Positions 11,147-25,360 of a DNA stretch of 64,000 nucleotides are shown here, piece by piece; the stretch's first letter is position 1; each line of letters begins with the position of its first letter. A program made the translations under genes and the position numbers. The stretch comes from Poronia punctata (Eukaryota > Ascomycota > Sordariomycetes > Xylariales > Xylariaceae). Below the pieces are notes generated by a model. The model ran no database searches. It was given only the letters and a program-made list of their open reading frames with translations, and was not told the origin of the DNA. Location of the stretch: assembly GCA_022579005.1 (NCBI GenBank), contig MU401463.1:332351-396350 (forward strand). Reading direction: 5' to 3'.

Positions 11147-12427
11147 TCAGTCCCTGCTGTCTGCCTGAACCTTCTGCACCACCTCCTTGAGCCGGTTGTA
11201 GAGCGGGTGGTCAGGCTCGAGCTTGAACAGCTTAACCTCCGAGTTGGAGTCATTGGGGTCAACTCTCTTCTTAACCATGCAGACTTCCTCAATCACCTGA
11301 TCGGGGTTCTTCTCAGCCATGATCTTGGCGAGCGTTTCGCTGGGCTCGTCTCCTTCGACATTCTGGAAGCGGAAAGCCATCTCGATGGCAGCCAGCAGGG
11401 ACTTGATCTCCATACCCTCTTTGGCCAAGGCCGAAGCAGGTCCGATGAAGCGCTCTTCGAGGCCGAGCTTCCTCATGGGGTCACGGCCAACACGCAGAAC
11501 GGAATCATTGAGGGCGGGGTTGCTGATTCGCTTGATGATCTCCTCCTTGTATTTCCGCTGCTCCTCCTCGGAGATGGAAGTGTACTTCTTGACAATGTAG
11601 GCAGCAGTCTCAGTTACGGCAGCCTCGACCGCCTCCTTGATGCTAGGGTCGGCCATGGCATCGTGGACGTAGGGCTTGTTGCGGTTGTAGCCGAAGTAGG
11701 CGGCGGTGGCGTGGGCAGTGTTGACGGTGAACAGCTTACGCTCGATGTAGGGCTCAAGATCGTCGACCCACTTGACGCCAGGGATCTCGAGAGGAGCCCA
11801 ATCGGCGGCCTTAATCTTGGGGTCGGCATTGAACGGGGCATAAGACTTGAAGGGGGTCCGATCGACCACCCACTCGGCATATTTCTCGACTTGAACGTCG
11901 GGGCTGATACCTGAGGGTTGGGCGGGGGCAATTCTGTCAACGGCACAGTTTGCGTAGACGGCTAGCTTCTTGGCTTTCTCGGCCGACTCTGAAGGGATGT
12001 GTTTCTTGATTTCATCCGCCAGGATATGTGTGTTTCCCTTGACGTTCTCGCAAGCGATGACAGTCAGGGGATCGAGGTCAGCGGAGCGCTTCAGGATGCC
12101 CTCGGCGATGGCAGGGGCGATGAACTTGAGGATGCCGGGGCCAACTGCACAAGTGACGAGGTTGGCGGTAGAGATCTCCTCGACGAGCTTGTCCTTCTCG
12201 GCTACAGAGTTTACGGCAGTAAGGTTCTTGATCGTCTGGGGCTTGGTCTCCTCCGTGCCGAACTCGATAACATTGTATTGGCCCTTGGCGTTGAGCTGTT
12301 CAACAATAGGTGCATAAGTATCGGCAAAGACGATGCGGTACTTGTCCTTGAGGAAGCAGCCGACGAATCCACGGCCAATGTTGCCGGCACCGAATTGCAC
12401 GGCCTTGAGGGTCGGAGCGTCAGCCAT
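11147..12427 (-). CDS. mannitol-1-phosphate 5-dehydrogenase
   Basis: NAD(H)-dependent interconversion of fructose-6-phosphate and mannitol-1-phosphate (EC 1.1.1.17), the entry to mannitol synthesis, cytosolic. Intronless frame of 426 aa starting MADAPTLKAVQFGAGNIGRG, which includes the Rossmann GxGxxGRG near residues 13-20. VTCAVGPGILKFIAPAIAEG and VIACENVKGNTHIL are family core segments. The polyol-dehydrogenase catalytic pattern K-x4-N-x2-H is present in ERKLFTVNTAHATAAY, and FIGPASALA and IEMAFRFQNVEGDE occur in the C-terminal domain. Fungal members are usually about 390 aa, so this one is modestly longer; extra residues appear around the SYAPFNADPKIKAADWAPLE loop and near the C-terminus (VKKRVDPNDSNSEVKLF). 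The next gene upstream on the same strand is glucose-6-phosphate isomerase, which supplies its substrate. Extensive rightward frames inside this gene are antisense shadows. Confidence 0.95.
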   Translation of the reverse strand: MADAPTLKAVQFGAGNIGRGFVGCFLKDKYRIVFADTYAPIVEQLNAKGQYNVIEFGTEETKPQTIKNLTAVNSVAEKDKLVEEISTANLVTCAVGPGILKFIAPAIAEGILKRSADLDPLTVIACENVKGNTHILADEIKKHIPSESAEKAKKLAVYANCAVDRIAPAQPSGISPDVQVEKYAEWVVDRTPFKSYAPFNADPKIKAADWAPLEIPGVKWVDDLEPYIERKLFTVNTAHATAAYFGYNRNKPYVHDAMADPSIKEAVEAAVTETAAYIVKKYTSISEEEQRKYKEEIIKRISNPALNDSVLRVGRDPMRKLGLEERFIGPASALAKEGMEIKSLLAAIEMAFRFQNVEGDEPSETLAKIMAEKNPDQVIEEVCMVKKRVDPNDSNSEVKLFKLEPDHPLYNRLKEVVQKVQADSRD

Positions 12428-15400
12428 GATTAATAATAACGCGTGTGAAAGAGGTAGTTATGATATCGGTATGCAGAGACTGGGGTGGAAGAGATGGAGG
12501 ATGCAATGCAATCCGATGTAACCCGGTCTGACTCTTTTGAATATTTAAACCTCTGAAGGTGTAGGTGGTATGGTAGGAAGTAAGAAGGAAGAGAAAAAAA
12601 TAATTGAGGCGGGGGGAGCAGTCCTTATAAGTAGCTGTAAGACAATAGTAAGTGTGGTATGTATCCCATTCACATCAGCATTCAACGGAGGCAGGTACGA
12701 AAACAAGCATCGTAGGTACTTGCACCTATCAAGTTTATCTAGCTGTAGTAATGTCAATGGCTGGCAAGATTGCGGGTAGACCGTCCAAGGTGGGATTGGG
12801 TTAAGGGACACACGAAGACCCCATGTGTACCTTAAGGAGGGGTGCAAGTGGAGGGGAGGGGAGGAGGGGTTATTCATTTCATGTCACTTCCCGGCATCTG
12901 TAATTTACACTGTGCAACATCACTGAAGTACCTGGATTGGTTGAACCCGTATGGCGTACCAATACCCCTTGGTCGGTAACCTCCCAGGCCTTTGGCCTGG
13001 TATCTTTACTTTCCGCATTTCGATTATTAAATAGCGCGTCGTCAGACAGGAATACTGGACTGACCCGGGTTTGGAAACCTCATATGCAGACTTCTACGCA
13101 GACTTGTATGTGTAGCACAAGCTTGGTAACCTGTCAGCAGGATGTATCGATGCAGCAAATACCTTTCTTGATACCTCACTCCCTTACGTCAAACTTTAGA
13201 CAAGTGCGCAATTTGAAAACTCACGACTATATATAAAGGCACTGTATGTGTGGGTTGTTTTGTTCGAGTGAGGCGTCATTTGATACCTGGACCCATGTGA
13301 ATGCCTCAGGAACATGACACTCATGGTGTTTGAGGAGCGGTGGTAACACAGTCCCACGTCCCACGTCCCGCATGTATACCCCACGTCAACTACCGGCGAC
13401 GACGTGGGCACAGCCTTGGATAGTAGCGGCCACTAACAAGAAGGATTATACAACCTTTGAAGGATTGTGTAATCTAGTGCCAACAATGAGGACATATCTG
13501 ATAGAGATAGTCTGCGATGGGGGTGGCCTTTTATTCCCAGCCTTCCCAAAACATATTCTTGAGCCATTATTTCTTATCGGCTTATTCCCACTCGTGATCC
13601 TCCAATGCGAGGCAGGCATCGTAATAGCGAAAAACTGAACAAAGCCATGGGAGCTTGTTTAACTGGCCTCGGACAAGTTCAATGTATCTGTTATGTCATG
13701 TGAATTCTTCCACTTAATCACCTATCTAGGTTAATCAGCTCTTGGATTTTGCAACCAAATCCTTGAAGCACCACTGGCATCATCCTTCGACTCGTTACTT
13801 TTCTTACCCTCATCATGCTAACCTCATAAAAGTTAAGTTGGTATTGTTCTAGACTTGGATGCAGCGACGTGATACAATTCCCTCATGCAGATATCGTGCA
13901 GAAGCCCCCGTCGTAGGCCAAGCTACTGGAGCTGACAGATACTAGGACAATTAGAGCTGATTATCTCTAATTCGGCACGCCAGGACCTGTCTACTCACAA
14001 GATCATGTCTCTTCAATTTCTATTACCATCCTCAAGTCCATGTTTGTACATGTTATTACCTCTGTTTAATTAACCCACTTATGTAATCCAATGACACCTG
14101 ATAAGTAGACCTTGTTATATGTGTAGAGCATTTGAGGGGCGACCTCAGTGACGATGCCACTGGCATGCATGAATCCATAATGTGGGATGGCATTTTAATG
14201 TCAACTCCTGGTCAATTCGTTTCCTATGGCACCAAGAGCCATGTAACCAAAATTTTCTAGGTACCCAGTACGATACAGTGCCTACTTGCAATATGCATAC
14301 AGAATTTGGTGCACGATATCCCTACGTGTAAAGTAGACCCCTCAGTAGACGTCATAGCCTCATAGGCCGTCTCACGAAGACGGAAAGTGGTGTTTTTCTC
14401 TTGGTGGGGTATTTTCGATACTGTAGGGCAGGCGCTAACCAACTACGCGTATTGTCTGGAGTCTGTAGGTGGAAGGTATGCTGCCAGATTTATGCCCAAT
14501 AACCTGAGAACCACAAGAGAGTTCCATCTCGCTATTCCATTCTCGTGATAAGGCAGCCATCCATCTGCAACAAATTTTTCGGACATGTCCTGAAGTTTGT
14601 TGTTGTTCTTATTTTCAGACTCGGGACCAATCATTCGATGGGTTTTATGGCCCCTGTTTCCATGGCAGACCGCTACTGCTACAGTGCTACGCCTGCACGT
14701 ACAAGCCACACGCTACCTAACATAGGTTCCTTTTTGGTCCTTGGCCACCAACAGTCAAAACCATACTCGTACGTCTAGAAAGGATCGCTTACCACGGCGG
14801 TTATGAGTCGGGAGCGAGATATAAAATGACACCGACGGGTATTGAATTCGCGTCTTTAGCCATTATCTTTGATAGGCTCGAGACCCTTTAAAGTCCCAAC
14901 CCAGGTAGTCTTTCTGCTAGTATAAGACGTCGGCCTGTCTAAGAACATCCTGCTAAACTAGTCCAACAACGCAGCATTTCTCCTGAACGGCCAGATTTAT
15001 CTTGCAGTAGTGTAACCACGGTCTCAGTCCGTCGTACGGCAGTCTCCTTTCCAAGGCTTAGGCAACTTGAAATTATCTCTTATCTGGTTACTTACAGAAT
15101 AAGAACAAGGAGATTCGCTGATGACGTTTGGTGCCGCTTTACAGACACACATGAACCCTTCTATGTCTATTGCCGGGAACATATTGTAGGGTGAGAGGAA
15201 ACCAACAAGCAGTACACGAGTACTTCAGTGCCCAGGATCACCTTTGACCAGGAACGTCTCCATACCAGTCTATATCAGTACCATGTACGTGTACGTATTC
15301 CCCCCGCTCACACCTCATTTGCTTCACTTCTCAAACTTTCAACCCCGCCGTAGAACCCACGAGTCCACGACTATCTTGAAATATGTATGTCGTCTGCACT

Positions 15401-17852
15401 AACTCGATATGGGGATATGCTACACCGGAACCGTACATGATATATCCGGACAACTTCTCCTTGATTATACCAAAGACTAGCTGGACATGGCTAGGTGGGT
15501 AACTATAACCTACCTAGTCAAGGTTATAACATCATAGCGGCTCACATAACAGTTTACAAGTATAGGTGTATGCAAACCAAGATAGAAAACTGCTAATCTA
15601 CCTAGTCCAGAGCGTCGAGTCGGGTTACAATTTCTCACATCTTGGCCTTGCTAGCTAACTTGTAGTGCAGGACCCCAGCCTCGATGACTCCACGGATCCA
15701 ATGCTTTGTCATCGGCAGCCGGCATCGACGGGCCCTGGTGGGGCCGAATACAATATCGTTGACACTTATATTACCTAGGTAGGTAAGTAGGTATTCAACA
15801 TACTTACTTCAACTAAAGCTACCTCTACGCACACGGACTGCGGTGTAGTTCACGATTGCCGTATCGTCACGCGTGTAGTCGGCCAGGTAAGTAATATGTT
15901 GATAAAGGGCCGAAAAATGCTTTTCGTTTATTAATATGAGAAACTCCACATGAATTTGGAGTAGGGCCTTTTTCTTCGGACCCTAGACTCCACACGATTC
16001 CACTCGATGCCTTCCACATGTCTGCCTATGCAGACTAGGTACGATAAGACAAGAGATGTGCAATACATACAGATATCTTGGGTTGCCGTTCGAGTTCGGA
16101 ATCTAACTACGTAAAGGTAGTGTGCGATTCTAATAATAAGTCACAACGCAGTGTATCTAGCCACAGATGCTCCAGGTTTTGACTCCTTGAGGCTTACCAA
16201 AGAACTAGGTACAGTTAATAGCTTCCGGTCGTGCCTATGGAAAGGAAGCTCGTTCACTAAAATAGTTCGGTGAACCCTGATCATCAATCTTATCACTTCA
16301 TATTTGCCAAGTCTCAACTAACAAACTTGACTAGACGACCAACAAGGAGGCCTCCCCAGTCCTTTGCGGTTTTACTCATTAGAGCAGCGCCAGAGCGGCT
16401 CTCTTCATCCGGTGTAACTTATAGACCCTGCTGCCAACTTCAATAATAAACATCGTACGATATATACCTCCGAATGGGGCCTCGTCTACCTCATCCGGTA
16501 ACCTACAGGTTCGCTTCGAAAGAAACCGGACCCGATTCGTGCCTTGCCGGCCCGATTCAACGGCATCGACCGTATTTCATCCGGCACAGCCTTACGGGTT
16601 CGGTGTATCCTACACGGTTTGTGAATAGATATGTACTCGCCCACGTGCAAACGTATGTGTTTGAACGCTTGTTTGTACGAGACCCTACTCATCCCTGAGT
16701 AAGGTAGGTACTCCAACATTCATTTAGTCCAAATTATATCCTCCCGCACCCCGATCCTTCTCCAATGAGACATGATTATCCAAGTGGGAGAAAGTGAAAA
16801 AGTGGGAGGACGATACTCGAATAAATCGAGCAGTCTGCATATACTAATGTCAAGTGACTGCGTAAATGCCCAAGGTACACATTTGAAAAAAAACATTCGG
16901 CATTCCACCTTCCGTCTCCCCGTCTCCGTCGGGTCGGTGAACTACCTAAGTACCTACCTAACAAATGGTGCCCGACCTGAACTGAACCTGACCCTGACCA
17001 AACCCAACTCAACATACCTAACCGAAAATCAAACTTTGTTCCTGACTAACACGGATTAGCGAGGTAACCGGTAACAGACAGGGAATACGTATCTAAATAA
17101 TAAGAATGATATACTAGTCTCCATGTGCTGGAAGAAACTGAATTCAATCAATGAACCACCGGCTTGGCTTCCGCTCCGAGCCGAGACTTGACCCGGCCTG
17201 ACCCGATGTTCCCCTCATATCCATCATTGTGCGAATAAAAGGGTCGTCGCCTCGTCGGTACTCACACATAGAAAATGGCCATGTATCTTGACTCAATCTC
17301 CGGATACTTATTTTATTCCTCGGGATTTCTTTAATAAGCTGAGATTGACCTCTGATGATAAGCCACTTTCATCAGAGTCTGGGTTTCACTATACATAATC
17401 TTGTACCCGCCGTCATCACCGTCGTGAGACCTTATATATGCAGATCAGGGGTTGCTGGATGGCCCTACAATGTTTACGTACCTTGCCGTGAAAGTGCTAA
17501 GTTGTTTCTCGCCATGTTGTTGAACTTACTTTTGGATTATATTTACTCGCCTTACATAATCACAGATTAGAAAGAAAGAAAGCACACGTCATTTGCCACG
17601 AGAAAATAATCAGGGCTTTCATTACTATTCGTGAGACATATATCGTCGGCTACCTTAGTTACCATTGCATTCTTCTTTTTTCCCCTTTCCCTCTCCCTTA
17701 AATGAATGGAGAACTTCCGCTCCCAAACACGCTTGAAAAATTAAGTGGTGGACATTCCACATGAAGAGAGCAAAAGGGGTAACCCGTAAACAGAAAGGGG
17801 GTTAAGACTAAAGTCGTGACTTGTGATCCGTCCCGTCGACCCCTTCTGACCT
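12428..17852. other. gene-free intergenic region, about 5.4 kb
   Basis: No frame longer than about 100 codons and none with recognisable features. Composition is ordinary, not RIP-like. Contains an ACCTAGGTAGG motif near 15773 and a TAGGTAC/GTAGGTA-rich background. A (C)GTACGTGTACG tract lies near 15285. Promoter and leader of mannitol-1-phosphate dehydrogenase should lie within its first kilobase. Confidence 0.6.
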
Positions 17853-19660
<1,808 letters not shown>

Positions 19661-21571
19661 ATTGACCTGTCTGTGAAAAAGTTGTGTAATCAGCAGGCTG
19701 TGTCAAGTGGGATGAGCTTGGGTCAAAGACGATTCGAAGGACAGGCCGGGAGACGAGAGACCTATTAGTAGGTTTGGGATAGCCCCCTAGAGTAACAATG
19801 AAACCAGTGACGGACTGTTAAATATGATAGGGATGTGTAAGGCTTTCTGTGAAGGAGGAAAGAAACAATAGGAGAAACCGCCCGGGCCACGATCGGTTGA
19901 ACCGGGGTAAGGTTTTAGAACAGTAAACAAATTGACCACGGGAGCAAAACGAGCTGGGAATGACGGTTTGAGGGTTTGATTAGAAGCCGGGAAAAAATGA
20001 TCCCGCCCAGATGATCGCAGATGATAAACCGCGCAAAAAAAGAATCAGATGGAAATTGGAAACGTCGAGAGCTATTACCTTTTTTGTATTATTGAAACAG
20101 TGGGCGTCACTAAGTATCCCAGCAGTAGCGAGATTCACGAGAACGGGGAGAGGTGTCACTGGTTCAACAGGAAGGGGAAGGACGATGTCAAATAGAAAAA
20201 GCTACGCAGTATGGTTTCAAAAGACACTAAGAATAGTAGGGTAGGGTGTGAAGCGGTAATAAAATATCTTAAGCCTAGATAAGTCCGTGGTGGTGAGGTA
20301 TGATGGATGAGTGGAGGGGTTAGATGGTTATGTAATGGTGTATTGCTCCTACCAACTTCCATGCAACTACTTACTTTCTTTACCTACCCCGCGCTATGCT
20401 ACCAGATGCTTCCTCGAAGCTTTCCCAGTGACGTTATTAGGTAGTAGTACGTAGTACACGTAGAAGACCCAAAAATCGAACCACATTAACCTTTGCCCCT
20501 CTTATCAAACGTCCATACTAATCGCACAGCAAAAACTGCCTTTAAGCACTACGTACTTCCCCTTACAATGAGCGCCTTACTTCCCAGAATGATTTTGCGC
20601 GGTATAATAGGCATCTTGTACAAGCAGAAGGACAATGGGTCTTGCCTATTCCCCGGGGGGGACCAAGTTAGCCAACCCGGCGTGCCCGGTAAACGGAGAT
20701 GAGCTGACAGTTCTACGTGGGGGGACTACGATGGTATACCCCACTTCGCGTTCGTGTATCACGTAATATCTTTTGGGAGGTGGGTTGCGTATACCTAGTA
20801 GACTAAGGTAGGTAGTACACGATCGGAATTTTATCAACCAATCTACCATATGCATGTCTCGTATCTTTACGTGTAGAACCTAGTATACGATGGATACATC
20901 TGAGTTGTGTACAATTTTTTAACCTAGGTAGGCTTTGACATCAATTTGTCAGCCTTGTTTGTCATAGTAAAGGTGATAATCATCTACTCTTCACTTGGGT
21001 TATTGTACATATATCCCTGGCAGCCTGGCCGGGGAACCACCATAGCGGTTCCGAGTATATGGATCATCAATGTTGAACAGGGGCTCTTCCATGTAATGGT
21101 ATGGGTTACTACTTAAATCTACACCACCTGTATCAACCAAACCTTAGGTCAGTGACCGTCGCCAGTTAACCACCACGGGACAACGAGACCAAGATGACTT
21201 GTCTCCTTTATGTAGGGCATCCCGAGAGGTCGGGCTATATCGGCAGAAAATCATGCGATACGAGTCCGTCTGGCTCAAAAGTCCCGCTTTCTTTTGTACG
21301 TATCTTCGTTAACGCTCAATGCTATGTCCTACAAAACCACCAAGTCAAGCGACGGCTTTGGCCTGTCTGGCTCACCCGCCTTATAGCCTGGTTTGCCTTT
21401 TGCCCATGCTGTGGACTTCCTCTGGCCAAGGCTAGATATAGCCTCTAGGTCCCCTCGGCGACCCCCATCTTTTGTGCCGGTGGGCGTAGCTTTCCAAACC
21501 GCCGAAGCCCAAAGCTTCGCGATCGACTGTGGCTTGCTTGCTATTCGCCAATCATCAAGACGGGGAGTTGC
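19661..21571. other. intergenic region, about 1.9 kb, no gene seen
   Basis: Between glucose-6-phosphate isomerase (leader side) and the 3' end of the Ypk1-like kinase. Short frames only. An AACCTAGGTAGG motif lies at 20921-20932. Confidence 0.6.
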
Positions 21572-23830
21572 TTATCTATATCTATCCTGAACACTGCCTA
21601 TGACTGATGGATCCCTGATACTGCCGCCGGCGTCCCCTAATCCTGCGATGGGCCGGTTGTAACTGAAGCCCTGAAATTGATCCTGCATGGTCTGCGATAG
21701 GGCTGGGCCGTCCACGTATGAATCCTTGGGTACCTCGCTTGTAAAGTCGGCGTCAAAGTTGCCAACATCGGTCGCATCGGCCTGTCCACGTTTATGTCAG
21801 TGTCCACAAAAGATACCATGGTACAGCACGAAAGAGGTCTTACCACTCTGGGTTTAAACGTCGGCTCATATTTGCGCTGCAAAAGCTTCCGCCAATCAAT
21901 GGCATGGAAGAAGGGGTGGGCTTTGATTTCGGCGCTGCCTCCAGCACCTAGCCGCTCATCCGGCTTGCGGTTCAGGAGCTTTGTGAGCAGATCCTTGGCC
22001 GCAGGTGGCACCACCTCTGGACCGGGGAAGTGCAGAGGCTCTCCAAGAATCTTGCGGTACATCTCATTTGTGTTTTCGTCGTAAAAGGGCGGCAAGCCTG
22101 TCAGCATCTCGTAAAGAAGGACACCGAGCGTCCACCAGTCGACCGTCTTGTTGTATCCCTGTCCCATCAGCAGTTCTGGAGCGAGGTATTCGGGCGTGCC
22201 ACAGAATGTGTTGGTCCGATCCTCGTCCTTCATATTTAGCTTGCAAAGGCCGAAATCGCACAGGGCGATATGGCCTTGGTAGTCGAGCAATATGTTCTCC
22301 GGCTTGAGATCACGGTAGATGACATTGAAACCATGAAGGCATTCGAGTGCACAAAGCAGCTCGGCCGTATAGAAGCGTGCTCGGTTGACATCGAACCGGG
22401 TCTCTTTCTGGAGGTGGTAAAATAACTCGCCGCCGTTCACAAAAGCTAAAACGAAGTACAGCTTTTCTTCCGACTGGAACGTGAACTTGAGGGGCACAAT
22501 AAACGGGTTGTTAATCTGGGCAAGAACCGATCTCTCGGCAAGTGTATGGGCCACCTCGGATCGCGAGATAATGTGTGCCTTTCGAATCGTCTTCAGAGCG
22601 TAGATCCGGTTGGTATCCTTCTTGCGGACTTGCATGACCTTGCCGAAACTGCCTTTGCCGACCACCTTGAGTAGTTCAAAGTCGTCGATGGTGAGACTCC
22701 CCTGACGGTTCTCGACATACTGGACGCCAATTTTCAGCTTACCACATCCGTATTGCACATCTAACCATTCGGTGCCGCTCTGCCCCAGTTCTTTTTCTCG
22801 GGCGGCAAATTCCGCAGCCGCCTTCTCTCGGTCCTTTTTGCTAGCTTTGGGGTTTTGGACAAGCTCGTGCTTCTCTTCAAACCGGGGGCTGATGCGTACA
22901 ACGCCCATGAAGATGTCCTGACTTCGACCCGTACCCGGTGTCGGGTTCGGGTTGGGCATGTATAGATGTACATTCAGTTCTGTCACACGGGATACGTCGA
23001 ACTTGTACTGGGTGTTGTCGCCGGCCCATAGAGGGTTCTCAGGGGTGCCCGATACCGCATTGACGAATACTTGAAGTTTATCGAAGTCGATAAGGGCGTA
23101 AGGCAAGTATTTGCTCAGAATTCGGCCGTGGTTAGACGGAATGCCGGAGAAGCCACCGGCTGACGTTTGCGGACGCCCGGAACCGCTGATCAAGGAGCCG
23201 GCAGCCCGCTGGGATGATCCAGGTCGAACGGAGCCAGCATTGAGAGCGTTTCCAGTTGACATGGAACCCTGGCCATGCTGTGAGGAGAAGGCATTCCGGT
23301 GCTGGTCGGGGAGAGCGAAGCCTGTGCCCTCGTGAAGAGTGATGACAAGGATGCCAGGGTTGGGGGGCTTAACGACGGGCTCCTGCACCAAATGTTCTGA
23401 AGCGGCTGCAAGGGTGTGATGAGTACGGGCTCCCGAGTTGACGGCCGACGGAGATGGACTACATACCGATGGCATTATCGTTGGGGGTCGGTGTGGAGGA
23501 TGTCGGGATAGCGCCCTTCTCGCTCTTCTCAGTTATAGTCGAGGTCGAGGCATTACGAGAGAATGTGCTGGCTAGGGGGCCCAGATGGGTCTCTTTCAGT
23601 TCTGTGGCGAGAAACACGGTATGTCAGTCAAGCGATCAGTAGCCCAGGTAGTTAATTGGCAAATGAAAGTTTCAAGGTTTGTAAATAGAGGAGCGTCCAT
23701 GCAGGTTGGACGATAACTGTACACGCAACATGTCGCTGGAGCTGACAATGCGGGTATACAGGTCAGAGTTACCAAACTGTAGCCGCAAATGAGCGAGCAA
23801 GTACGTACTCTTAGTGATGTTCCACGACAT
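21572..23830 (-). CDS. ypk1: AGC-family serine/threonine kinase, Ypk1/YpkA-like
   Basis: SGK-type kinase that in yeasts acts downstream of TORC2 and Pkh/PDK1 in sphingolipid, membrane and cell-wall control. Exons 23830-23809, 23601-23467, 23405-21844, 21781-21572; 1929 nt, 642 aa. Start MSWNITKKLKETHLGP is typical of fungal YpkA. Residues about 60-230 form a C2-like region (GILVITLHEGTGFALPD, YALIDFDKLQVFVNAVSGTP). Kinase domain about 295-552: GKGSFGKV (302-309), lysine in YALKTIRK (K324), YRDLKPEN (D418), DFG (D436), activation loop TNTFCGTPEYLAPE with the PDK1-site threonine at about T452. The last exon carries the C-tail: DADFTSEVPKDS, then the hydrophobic motif FQGFSY with the TORC2-type serine at about S613. 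All catalytic residues are present. Without the last exon the frame reads into intron (KPRVVRPLSCCT), so the splice is needed. Confidence 0.93.
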
Positions 23831-25360
23831 AGTTGTTATAACTGATGCCTACTTTATATGGCCTGCCAAACAAGTAGGGACGAAAGGGAATAAAGGGCAA
23901 GAGGTCAGTTTTGCGCGAGAGGACGTAGTTGCCACAAAGCAAAGAGTTGGTCCCAGAAGGTCTGGAGATCCAGAGTGAGTATCCAGGTGGGATAGTGCTT
24001 GGTGGTGGTGCTGGTGCGGCGTAAGGCTTTAGTGGTACAGCCTGCAGGGATGCGGGAGCACGGCAATCTGCGCAGACCAGGCCAGATGGTGGCTTAGATA
24101 ACTGCTGGTTCTTGGATACGTCGGGGAAATTGTATCAGCTTATTTTAGGTTGTTTGTCGATAGACGGCGTCGGGTGAGGGTGAGGGGTAACGGCGGGATA
24201 GGTAATGTAGGTAATGTAGGTTTGTAGATAAAGTACCACTACTACGTTGGCTCCTCAAGTTCAAATCCTAGTCTGAAAAAGGTACATAATCAGGCTTGAT
24301 AGGTGGCGTCTGCGTCAGGTACCGACTTATTGATGTGGAAAGATGAAATCGTATGCTGTTACGCCTCACCCGGGGATTAGGTTTCCATGCAAGAGATGTG
24401 ACAAACCAAAGAAAGAGAGCAGACCGGAGGGTTGGTAGGTAACGATATTCGCAGGGAGACTAGAGAATCGATTTTAATCCCCGGAATGCAACACCAACAG
24501 AGTTGTTCTAGAATTTTAGGTTTAGGGGTGTATTGAAAGGACAGTAGGTACAGAAATGAGGATGTGAGATCGATTAGGTACCTATCTTTATGAACAAGGA
24601 GGGAGACCCTGTTTGAAAAGTGGCTGTGGCTGATGGATCAAAGGAATAGGAGACGGGGAGAAGATGGGGTCCCTTGCTCTGTACTTGTACAAGTACAAGC
24701 AAACAGTTAATAAGTGTCCTCAGGAGTACATGTACGTAAGAGGTACCTTAGGTACTCTATCCTTAGTGGAGTAGCGGAGTTGTGGGGTGAAGAGTGCGTG
24801 GAAAGTTGGAAACAAGGCGGGCAGTATCAGCCACTTGAAAGGAGGTGGGTACATGAGGTACATCTGGAGGGTTCTTGGTACCTACTTGTACTTGCATGTA
24901 GGTACAATCTACCATAAGGTATACTCCACACAGGTTCAAACGAATAGGACAATGAAAGACGCACAAACCTTCTAAGGGCTTGAGACCGGCTGCTACATAC
25001 AAGCATACCTTAACTGTGCTGACTGATAATGGTCACCAGCAGTATTTATTACATGCTGTATGAAGCATCAGATGCACATTTATTCTAGGCGTTTGCCATG
25101 TAGTGAATAGTGAACCGTGGAGGCCGGTAGACCGTGAACGTTCTGATTTAATAAGAGACACTATTTTTACTTGCCAATGTTGCTCTTGTTTTACGCCCAT
25201 TCCTTTATGATTTGATTTGAATTATATGCCTACTCTACAAGTAGAAGCCGAAGGCATGCCTTGTGTGAAATGACCCCTTTGTGAACATCTAAAACCTACC
25301 TAGGTAGCTGACTGCTTATCTACCTCAGTATATACCTTTATAACAGTTTACCCTCGTACA
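23831..25360. other. intergenic region, about 1.5 kb, no gene seen
   Basis: Long upstream region of the Ypk1-like kinase, and 3' side of the F-box/TM gene. Contains GGTAATGTAGGTAATGTAGG (near 24200), a 16-bp palindrome at 24681-24696 and many GGTACCT/GTAC motifs to about 24910, and ACCTACCTAGGTAGCT at 25294-25309. Confidence 0.6.
24681..24696. repeat. 16-bp perfect palindrome GTACTTGTACAAGTAC
   Basis: Self-complementary over 16 bp; near identical in core to the palindrome at 1775-1788. Surrounded by further GTAC-rich sequence. Function unknown. Confidence 0.65.

Noticed and set aside
11207..11914. Rightward 235-codon open frame (and overlapping 11999-12433)
   Set aside because: Antisense to mannitol-1-phosphate dehydrogenase, whose frame explains the sequence; leucine/glycine-rich translation without family features.
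13330..13638. Rightward 102-codon frame in the 5.4-kb gap
   Set aside because: No recognisable domain, no splice partners and no coding-like composition; treated as chance.
23467..23601. Possible frameshift in the G/C run of kinase exon 2
   Set aside because: On recount the run GGGGGCCC keeps frame, and exon lengths sum to 1929 nt, a multiple of three.
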